Position numbers and translations under genes: made by a program
Shown here: piece after piece, positions 1 through 4,885 of the stretch
Layout: each line of letters begins with the position of its first letter
Position numbering within the stretch: the stretch's first letter is position 1
Notes under the pieces: model-generated
What the model was told of the DNA's origin: nothing
Databases searched by the model: none
The model's input: the letters and a program-made list of their open reading frames with translations, nothing else
NCBI GenBank assembly: GCA_903831545.1
Contig: CAIKYI010000481.1
Location: forward strand, 1-5,152
Direction of reading: 5' to 3'
Source of the DNA: an uncultured Methylobacter sp.
GTDB lineage: Bacteria > Pseudomonadota > Gammaproteobacteria > Methylococcales > Methylomonadaceae
Length of the DNA stretch: 5,152 bases

Positions 1-180
1 ATGTTTAGCCAGCGTAATTACAACGCTTTTTCCCGTTTCTATAATTGCCGCTGCGGCCACCGCCGTAGCAACACCTTTAACGACCAACTCACCTTTAGAG
101 GACTGGCTGTTTTCTTTGGTTAATTCCATTTTAACGGGTTCCATGTCCGTAGCTTGTATGTCTACAGATATATTTTTCAT
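1..180 (-). CDS. Small hypothetical protein, 5' part only (runs off left edge)
   Basis: The minus strand is open from an ATG at 180-178 to the window edge, giving 60 residues with no stop. The first 30 residues are polar and acidic (starting MKNISVDIQATDMEPVKMEL). They are followed by an alanine- and valine-rich stretch (about residues 34-58, containing GVATAVAAAAIIETGK) that could be a membrane helix or a tightly packed hydrophobic segment. The start is supported by an AAGAGGG Shine-Dalgarno sequence at 193-187, six bases before the ATG, and by a promoter-like pair further upstream. It is transcribed away from the TauE/SafE gene and shares an intergenic region with it. I do not recognise the family, and the missing 3' end prevents a judgement on length. 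Confidence 0.7.
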   Translation of the reverse strand, partial: MKNISVDIQATDMEPVKMELTKENSQSSKGELVVKGVATAVAAAAIIETGKSVVITLAKH

Positions 181-569
181 CGCACACCCTCTTCATTTCA
201 AAAAAATTATTTAAGACAATTTTAAACTCTAAGTCAATTAATGTTTAAGCTAACATTTATTGTTACCCATCATTCTAAAAAACAGTTAGACTCAAAACTC
301 GCGTTTTATCCCACACTTTCGACAGCCCCGCCTGAATCCAGATAAAAAACAGATAGCGGGTAAAAGCAAAGATAGGCAATCACCGGCGTTTAACAATCGT
401 TCTTTTTAAGTACGGTACAGAGCGCACCTACTACCAATAGTTAATTTTAATATTTACCCCTGACCAGACTTTTTGAGTTTATTTACTGCCTTGGTTAAGC
501 CTATCACTAACACTAAAAATAACGGTCTTATATGCCCCTATAAAATTTAATCCATGATCAAAATAAATT
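181..569. other. Divergent intergenic region
   Basis: This stretch of 389 bases separates two divergently read genes. Apart from the leftward promoter and ribosome binding site it holds no convincing open frame or RNA gene. There is a weak inverted repeat CCCGC (327-331) / GCGGG (356-360) around a 24-base loop. A poor rightward promoter candidate is TTGGTT (491-496), 17 bases, then TAAAAA (514-519). Another AT-rich TATAAAAT lies at 539-546 without a -35 box. No clear Shine-Dalgarno sequence precedes the rightward start at 570. Confidence 0.6.
209..237 (-). promoter_or_regulatory. Putative sigma70 promoter for the leftward small gene
   Basis: Read on the minus strand, TTGACT (237-232) is followed after exactly 17 bases by TTAAAT (214-209). 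The -35 box matches the consensus at five of six positions and the -10 box at four of six. A transcription start near 202 would give a leader of about 20 bases that includes the AAGAGGG ribosome binding site at 193-187. The match was made by eye and AT-rich DNA produces such matches by chance, but box quality, spacing and position relative to the gene all agree. Confidence 0.5.
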
Positions 570-1892
570 ATGAACATTTCAAACGAAAACCTAAAACCTA
601 ACCCCAATCATCCGCCAGCCCACGTTTTGCTCATTGCATTTAAAAAGATCACGGCCGTGACAATTGCACTACTCGGTATTGGCTTAATTCTTTGGCTCGA
701 TAGCTGGCTCATGAGTCACGCCAACATGCCAAAACTCAACCGTGACATGAGCTTAGGACTGCTGGTTCTGATTGGCTTTCTGACCAGTTTCCATTGCGTA
801 GGCATGTGCGGCCCGCTAATTCTCGGTTATACCGCAAAAAGCGCCAGCCAGGGGCACAAATCATATACTACCCACCTTCTTTACGGCATCGGTAAAACTT
901 TTTCATACACGTTTATCGGAGCGCTGTTTGGCGCATTCGGCTCCATCGTGGCGTTTACACCTTACGCACAAGGCGCAGTAGGCGCTGCAGCAGGGATTTT
1001 TCTTATCTTGTTTGGTTTGCACATGCTGGAAGTGTTTCCCTCGCTAAGCCATTTTCAAATTAAAGCGCCGGGCTTTTTGATGCGCTTTGTCGGTAAGGAA
1101 TACCGCAAGCACAGCAATCCCTTTGTAATCGGTTTACTGAACGGTTTGATGATTATTTGCGGACCATTACAAGCCATGTATATTATGGCCGCAGGCACGG
1201 GAAGCTGGACTGGAGGCGCGGCCATTCTGTTCTTTTTTGGCATCGGTACCTTGCCTTTACTGTTGGGTTTTGGTTTTCTCACCAGTTTGCTTTCGGCAAA
1301 CCTGACGCCTAAATTACTAAAAGGCTCTGGCGTTATTGTCATGATTCTGGGCACCATCATGCTAAATCGTGGCTTGGCAATTACCGGCACCGGTGCGGAT
1401 TTTAATACCCTGGCTACCCGCGTAACGCAACAGCTGTCGCCAACCGAGCCGGAAATACCGGTATGTGACACGGAACAAACCATCCACATGGACGTACTTA
1501 AAACCAGCTTCGAACCCAATAAATTCACGTTGTGCAAAGGTGTTCCCGTTAAGTGGGTAATTAATGGCAAGGCAATCAACGAATGCAACCAAGCTATTGT
1601 AATTCCACAATATAAGTTAAGATTCGAGCTTAAGGAAGGAACACAAATCCTGACATTTACCCCATCGGAAAGTGGCATAGTTCCCTGGAGTTGCTGGATG
1701 GGGATGATACCCGGAACATTCACAGTCGTAGACAAAGTAACTATGCCCAAACAAAATGAAACACCAGTTTCAGCGCCTGCAGAGCTCTCCCTTACTGACG
1801 TGGAACAACAATTCGACAACTTTAGCCATAAAGTCAAAGCATATTGGCAAAAGCTGGAGTCGTATTATCAAGATGTTCTAACTAAAAAATAA
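570..1892 (+). CDS. TauE/SafE-family (DsbD_2-like) membrane protein with C-terminal cupredoxin domain
   Basis: The 440-residue product is an inner-membrane protein, probably for copper or other metal handling. A first helix spans about residues 27-48. The transporter core (about 60-270) carries the family signature FLTSFHCVGMCGPL (His75, Cys76, Met79, Cys80), and in its second half ICGPLQAM (Cys197). After a linker, residues 300-390 form an EfeO-type cupredoxin fold. It has CKGVPVKW near 322, ECNQAIVIPQY near 339, and the copper-type loop SCWMGMIPGTF (Cys375, Met377, Met379). The tail (400-440) is probably helical. Known relatives often have a heavy-metal-associated domain before the core, which is absent here. 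An in-frame TAA at 564-566 bounds the start upstream. ATG 570 is the only reasonable start, although its ribosome binding site is poor. It is intact, unlike the genes downstream. The transported substrate cannot be read from the sequence. Confidence 0.88.
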   Translation: MNISNENLKPNPNHPPAHVLLIAFKKITAVTIALLGIGLILWLDSWLMSHANMPKLNRDMSLGLLVLIGFLTSFHCVGMCGPLILGYTAKSASQGHKSYTTHLLYGIGKTFSYTFIGALFGAFGSIVAFTPYAQGAVGAAAGIFLILFGLHMLEVFPSLSHFQIKAPGFLMRFVGKEYRKHSNPFVIGLLNGLMIICGPLQAMYIMAAGTGSWTGGAAILFFFGIGTLPLLLGFGFLTSLLSANLTPKLLKGSGVIVMILGTIMLNRGLAITGTGADFNTLATRVTQQLSPTEPEIPVCDTEQTIHMDVLKTSFEPNKFTLCKGVPVKWVINGKAINECNQAIVIPQYKLRFELKEGTQILTFTPSESGIVPWSCWMGMIPGTFTVVDKVTMPKQNETPVSAPAELSLTDVEQQFDNFSHKVKAYWQKLESYYQDVLTKK

Positions 1893-2045
1893 GCGCTTTA
1901 CATTTTTTGACCGTCCCGAATTCAAGTTGTTTGTAAACTGTTTTTCAAGGCGTGTAATTCCAGGATTAAATATGGGGTGGGCAACAATGTAAAGTTGACG
2001 ACCTTTCTCTAGCGCGCTTTCGGTGCAACAACCGGATTTCTGCAT
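1893..2045. other. Intergenic or degenerate stretch after the TauE/SafE gene
   Basis: No gene is supported here. An AT-only inverted repeat (AAAAAAT 1884-1890, ATTTTTT 1902-1908) spans the stop of the upstream gene, but it is a weak stem. The region may contain further eroded sequence of the peroxidase-like gene whose end follows. All three plus-strand frames are interrupted and I could not identify homologous motifs such as a haem-binding CxxCH. Confidence 0.4.
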
Positions 2046-2356
2046 ATGACCGACTACCACATCGGCAAAATTAGCGGCTTTGACCCTGAAATTGCCAAAA
2101 TGAATCGATCCATGTTGGACTGGTAGCGTTTTTGAAAACACTGACCGATGAACGGGTTCGGTACGAAAAAGCCCCCTTCGATCATCCGGAGATTTTGATC
2201 CCTAATAGGCATCAAAACGATCAGACCTTTATAACTGCCTGTCTCAATGCACTGTATCCTCAACTGGCCAAAGACAAATTTTTGCTGCTTCCTGCGGTAG
2301 GCGCATCGGGCTCTGCAGTGCCGCTACAGCCGTTTAGGAATTATCTGACACCATAG
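2046..2356 (+). pseudogene. Remnant of di-haem cytochrome c peroxidase / MauG-like protein, C-terminal end
   Basis: One frame (2046-2102) encodes a peptide containing YHIGKISGFDPEIAKM. The next frame (open from 2090) continues with GLVAFLKTLTDERVRYEKAP, then FDHPEILIPNRH, and finishes with FLLLPAVGASGSAVPLQPF before a TAG at 2354-2356. This order (a DPxI segment, LVAFLKxLTDERVRYExAPFDHP, LPAVG...PLxPF) is what I recall of the C-terminus of bacterial di-haem peroxidase-like periplasmic proteins. The frame change lies at about 2094-2120 and implies a lost or gained base. Both haem-binding CxxCH motifs and more than two thirds of the normal protein are missing, and no start or ribosome binding site is visible. 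A TTG at 2132 could serve only as a nominal start for the 74-residue tail. The family call rests on remembered motifs, not on a search. Confidence 0.7.
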
Positions 2357-2612
2357 GTTTTGCGGCATGTTTGCAAGATCGCGCGACAAGGTGCGCCAAG
2401 CAACAGGATTTGCTGAACACAGTGAAATGCATCATCGTTCGCGGTTGATACGCTTCACTGCGTTAAACATCCTATATATCGCTTACAGACAGCTAAAACC
2501 AAATCAATGCAGTTTTACACACCTGCCAATAAATCAAGTCCTGAAAATCATCAAAAAAAGCCTTTATATAGGTATCTTTACGTATTTATTTTACTTCGTA
2601 AACAAGGGACAC

Positions 2613-2648
2613 TTATTCATAGTCTGGCATCCAGACAAACCCGAATAA
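2613..2648. repeat. Composite hairpin (two nested inverted repeats)
   Basis: The inner stem is perfect: GTCTGG (2622-2627), a CAT loop, then CCAGAC (2631-2636). An outer stem TTATTC (2613-2618) / GAATAA (2643-2648) brackets it, with three unpaired bases on one side and six on the other. No U-run follows on either strand, so it is not a typical intrinsic terminator. It sits 45 bases before the first gene of the downstream string, so it could be a leader structure, a protein-binding site or an mRNA stabiliser. Confidence 0.55.
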
Positions 2649-2680
2649 AGAAACCAATGTAAAAAAAATTCCTATAAATT

Positions 2681-2688
2681 AAGGAAAG
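2681..2688 (+). promoter_or_regulatory. Strong ribosome binding site for the 66-residue ORF
   Basis: AAGGAAAG begins twelve bases before the ATG at 2693, leaving seven bases between AAGGA and the start. It is the best Shine-Dalgarno sequence on the plus strand of this window. It is the main reason to treat the following short frame as a real gene. Confidence 0.65.
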
Positions 2689-2692
2689 AAAT

Positions 2693-2893
2693 ATGGAATC
2701 ATTAAAACTGGTACAAGAATGTAATGCTGTAAGGTTGCCTGAACAAAAATCCAAAAATAACAGCATTAATAATGACGATGATTTACTCGCGTTATTTCCA
2801 CATGGTGCTGTTAAGCCCTTCATCAAAACCTATGCTTTAGTCAATCACTTTGAAATGAAAACTTGGGTAAATAACCAGTCATTATTTGAATAA
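2693..2893 (+). CDS. Small hypothetical protein (66 aa)
   Basis: The product is a soluble-looking peptide with no signal sequence or membrane segment. Its first half is polar with an Asn/Asp-rich run (NNSINNDDD, about residues 22-30). Its second half is more hydrophobic and ordered, containing LLALFPHGAVKPFIKTY and ending at a Phe-Glu. An excellent Shine-Dalgarno sequence precedes the ATG, and only 15 bases separate its stop from the next start, so it probably opens the operon that continues into the membrane protein, permease and dsbD. I do not recognise a family. It may be a true small regulator or accessory protein, or the shortened remainder of a longer gene, as its neighbours show such damage. 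Confidence 0.55.
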   Translation: MESLKLVQECNAVRLPEQKSKNNSINNDDDLLALFPHGAVKPFIKTYALVNHFEMKTWVNNQSLFE

Positions 2894-2908
2894 GTACGGG
2901 AACTGCTG

Positions 2909-3205
2909 ATGAGAAACTCCTCACTATTTTTTTTAGCCCTGACAAGCGAGGCTGTTGTATTAAGCCTGTTAATTGGACATGCTTGTTTTAGCGAAAAATT
3001 CCAGAGGGAAAATCTCCAAGAAAAGTCATCGTTGGTAAAAATACTGAAACTGACAGATCTTTGCCTTTTCACCGAAGCCCGTTATACCCGTCATTTGTCG
3101 CAAGCCGATTTGAACACGGCGTTCCAGGATTATCCACTGTCGCTTGAACATTTTCCGTCCGGTTCCTTCACGCAACCCCCTGAAAGAAATGCTGATCGGT
3201 TATGA
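2909..3205 (+). CDS. Conserved membrane-anchored hypothetical protein (98 aa)
   Basis: The N-terminus has one hydrophobic segment (about residues 5-27, containing LFFLALTSEAVVLSLLIGHA), probably an uncleaved anchor or signal. The remainder carries KLTDLCLFTEARYTRHLSQA (about residues 47-66), then FQDYPLSLEHFPSGSF and a proline-rich end. From memory this block recurs in short proteins encoded beside FtsX-type ABC permeases in methanotrophs and other proteobacteria, with the charged part facing the periplasm. Its function is unknown to me. GGGA about eight bases before the ATG is an acceptable ribosome binding site. The stop overlaps the permease start as ATGA (3202-3205), which suggests translational coupling and joint function with the ABC system. 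The gene looks complete, though the last dozen residues may differ from relatives. Confidence 0.75.
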   Translation: MRNSSLFFLALTSEAVVLSLLIGHACFSEKFQRENLQEKSSLVKILKLTDLCLFTEARYTRHLSQADLNTAFQDYPLSLEHFPSGSFTQPPERNADRL

Positions 3206-3783
3206 GACACTGGATAGAAAAGCAGCGCTATATTATTGATTTCACCCTCTCTTCGTTGCTACGCAGAAAAGTGAAAAAACTGCTACCCCAAGCCCGGCCC
3301 ATCATTCGCGACGAAATTTTACGAACTTACGATTCCATTTTTAATTGGCGGGGCGGGATGATGATCGTCATCTTTTCAGCGGCCTTGCTTGCTTTTGTTA
3401 TTTTCGCCTGGGACAAAGCGTCAGGTTTAAGCGCCGGTGAGCGACGTGAAATCGGCATACTCAAAGCGGTAGGCTGGGAAACCTCGGACGTGATTCAAAT
3501 GAAGTTCTGGGAAGGCGCCATGATCTCGCTGACGGCATTTTTCACCGGCGTAATCCTGGCCTATGTGCATGTATTTTTTACCGGCTCCATTGTCTTTGAA
3601 CCGGCGCTGAAGGGCTGGTCGAGCCTTTACCCCAATTTCAAGCTGACACCTTTTGTCAATCTCGAACAATTGACGACACTGTTTTTTCTGACCGTGGTTC
3701 CTTATACCGTCGCAACCATCGTGCCCATCTGGCGAGCCGCGACTATCGACCCTGACTCTGCAATGCGCTTTACCGGAGAATAG
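3202..3783 (+). CDS. FtsX/MacB-type ABC transporter permease, internally deleted (193 aa)
   Basis: Residues 1-23 (MRHWIEKQRYIIDFTLSSLL then RRK) match the cytoplasmic N-terminus of FtsX-family permeases just before the first membrane helix. From residue 24 the sequence jumps to the region just before the C-terminal FtsX domain: LPQARPIIRDEILRTYDSIF, helix 52-70, the coupling segment GERREIGILKAVGW (79-92), helix 106-127, helix 158-177, and WRAATIDPDSAMR. First helix and periplasmic domain, about 200 residues in family members of roughly 400, are missing. The reading frame is kept, so a 193-residue, three-helix product could be made, but it would probably not be a working permease. No ABC ATPase gene is in the window. 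The end (FTGE, TAG) lies at the second breakpoint, where dsbD sequence begins. Confidence 0.8.
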   Translation: MRHWIEKQRYIIDFTLSSLLRRKVKKLLPQARPIIRDEILRTYDSIFNWRGGMMIVIFSAALLAFVIFAWDKASGLSAGERREIGILKAVGWETSDVIQMKFWEGAMISLTAFFTGVILAYVHVFFTGSIVFEPALKGWSSLYPNFKLTPFVNLEQLTTLFFLTVVPYTVATIVPIWRAATIDPDSAMRFTGE

Positions 3784-3799
3784 TGCTGGCGTTTGTTAT
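3776..3799 (+). other. Deletion junction: permease 3' end joined to truncated dsbD
   Basis: In the dsbD frame, codons immediately before the ATG at 3800 read SAGVCY. Together with the following MPIKQTL this matches the end of the DsbD alpha domain (E. coli: GCADAGFCYPP...). The second cysteine of the alpha-domain pair is therefore retained (3794-3796). Where the first cysteine should be, six codons earlier, the sequence gives Glu and belongs to the permease gene. The breakpoint thus lies within about 3776-3786, at the permease stop TAG (3781-3783). That stop may itself come from dsbD-side sequence. Confidence 0.65.
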
Positions 3800-4885
3800 A
3801 TGCCCATTAAACAAACGCTTACTATCGATTTGTCAGATAAAAAACTGGATTGGTGGGGGATTTTTTCCGTTTCCGAACCTTTAGCGCCTTTTATTTCAGA
3901 ACAGGACAACATCGCTGCCTTGCTGGGCGGCAGATCATTGGGGCTGATTATTTTTAGTTTTTTTGGCTTTGGCGTGTCGCTGGCTTTTACACCCTGTGTT
4001 TTTCCGATGATCCCCATTCTATCCGGTATCATCGCCGGCCAGGGTTCCAAACTTACTACATCAAGAGCCTTTATACTTTCCCTGAGTTATGTACTGGCTT
4101 CGGCAATTACTTATACGTTTTTCGGGATAATGGCCGGTCTTTTCGGCAGTAACCTGCAGGTTTTTTTTCAGGATACTCGGGTTATCCTTCTATTCAGTGC
4201 AATCTTTGTGTTGTTGGGAAGTTCGATGTTTGGTTATTTCCATCTACAGATACCGTCTGTTATACAAACAAAACTGGTGCTAATCAGCTTCCGGCAACAG
4301 CGTGGCAATATTTTCGGTGCGGGCATGATGGGTATGCTTTCAGCCCTGACTGTCGGCCCCTGCGTCACAGCGCCCCTAGCCGGAGCACTGATCTACATCG
4401 GCCAATCCGGTGATGCCATGACCGGCGGACTGGCGCTGTTCTCCCTGGGAATAGGTATGGGCATACCATTGCTTGTCATTGGAACATCTGCGGGGAAATG
4501 GCTACCCAAAACCGGAACGTGGATAAATGCCACCAAAGCAATTTTTGGCATGGGCTTGCTGGCGGTTGCGGTATGGCTGTTGGGACGCATTCTGCCGCCG
4601 CTCATAACACTGTTACTTTGGTCGGCCCTGCTGATTATGCCGCTGCTGTATCTAAGTTGGAAAAAGCTTTGGAAAGGTTTATTGCTGGTGGCATTTACCT
4701 ATACCGTATTTTTGCTTGTGGGGGTTGCGACACACACGCAACGTGATGCCATGCAACTGCTATGTGTCTCGGCCATTGTTTGCGAAGCGCCGACCTCGCT
4801 GCTTTTTCAAAAGGTCAGTTCATCTGAAGAGTTACAGCAAGCTTTGGCAAATACAAAAAGGTCAAGGGCGTTGGCTAATGCTTGA
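3800..4885 (+). CDS. dsbD: Thiol:disulfide interchange protein DsbD, membrane (beta) domain; truncated and frameshifted
   Basis: DsbD passes electrons from cytoplasmic thioredoxin across the inner membrane to periplasmic thiol proteins. The 361 residues begin inside the end of the alpha domain, so signal peptide and nearly all of that domain (over 100 residues) are gone. The eight-helix beta domain (about 47-310) is complete and carries the redox cysteines in FTPCVFPMIP (Cys66) and TVGPCVTAPLAGALIYIGQS (Cys188). Their spacing of 122 equals that of E. coli Cys163 and Cys285. A short periplasmic linker follows (SSSEELQQALANTK), then the frame breaks at 4855-4859. It ends in eight out-of-frame residues, with TGA at 4883-4885. 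ATG 3800 is the first Met of the remaining frame rather than a proven start. No ribosome binding site is near it (GGAG is about 22 bases away). The result is best read as a broken dsbD. Confidence 0.85.
   Translation: MPIKQTLTIDLSDKKLDWWGIFSVSEPLAPFISEQDNIAALLGGRSLGLIIFSFFGFGVSLAFTPCVFPMIPILSGIIAGQGSKLTTSRAFILSLSYVLASAITYTFFGIMAGLFGSNLQVFFQDTRVILLFSAIFVLLGSSMFGYFHLQIPSVIQTKLVLISFRQQRGNIFGAGMMGMLSALTVGPCVTAPLAGALIYIGQSGDAMTGGLALFSLGIGMGIPLLVIGTSAGKWLPKTGTWINATKAIFGMGLLAVAVWLLGRILPPLITLLLWSALLIMPLLYLSWKKLWKGLLLVAFTYTVFLLVGVATHTQRDAMQLLCVSAIVCEAPTSLLFQKVSSSEELQQALANTKRSRALANA
4855..4859 (+). other. Frameshift site in dsbD (A5 run)
   Basis: With five A's the upstream frame reads Asn-Thr-Lys-Arg-Ser and stops at 4885. 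With four A's it would read Asn-Thr-Lys-Gly-Gln-Gly-Arg-Trp-Leu-Met-Leu-Asp-Phe-Tyr-Ala-Asp-Trp-Cys, exactly the expected entry into the gamma domain. A single A insertion in the run is therefore enough to explain the break. It could be a real mutation or a homopolymer base-calling error. Confidence 0.75.

Larger units (their letters stand above)
2357..2692. other. AT-rich stretch without a convincing gene
   Basis: An open frame of 93 codons (2367-2648) lies here. Its predicted product resembles no family I know, mixes basic and aromatic residues without clear domains, and lacks a good ribosome binding site. I treat it as probably non-coding or eroded DNA. The only structured element seen is the composite hairpin at 2613-2648. 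The promoter for the downstream gene string should lie here, but no well-spaced -35/-10 pair stood out. TATAAA at 2673-2678 is too close to the ribosome binding site of the next gene to be its -10 box. Confidence 0.45.

Noticed and set aside
327..360. CCCGC/GCGGG inverted repeat
   Set aside because: A five-base stem with a 24-base loop is expected by chance in a region of this size.
491..546. Promoter for the TauE/SafE gene (TTGGTT-17-TAAAAA, or TATAAAAT at 539)
   Set aside because: The boxes match poorly or lack a partner at proper spacing in AT-rich DNA. They are mentioned under the intergenic region only.
1055..1837. Long minus-strand frame (260 codons) inside the TauE/SafE gene
   Set aside because: The plus strand encodes clear family motifs throughout this stretch. 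The antisense product shows no domain and no good start signal.
1884..1908. Possible terminator after the TauE/SafE gene
   Set aside because: The stem consists only of A-T pairs with an 11-base loop, and no GC-rich stem precedes the T run. It is too weak to call.
1878..2141. Minus-strand open frame of 87 codons
   Set aside because: It starts with GTG without a ribosome binding site, overlaps both the end of the TauE/SafE gene and the peroxidase remnant, and has no recognisable motif. It is most likely a shadow, though part of it looks protein-like.
2367..2648. 93-codon plus-strand frame
   Set aside because: It has a poor ribosome binding site, no recognisable domain and unnatural composition, and its end coincides with the hairpin. 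It was described as gene-free sequence instead.
4498..4746. Extra plus-strand frame within dsbD
   Set aside because: It overlaps the DsbD membrane domain, whose conserved helices and cysteines lie in the other frame.
4855..4885. Programmed ribosomal frameshifting in dsbD
   Set aside because: The required shift is +1. The A5 run is too short for a typical slippery site, no stimulatory structure is evident, and DsbD is not known for recoding. A simple one-base insertion explains it better.
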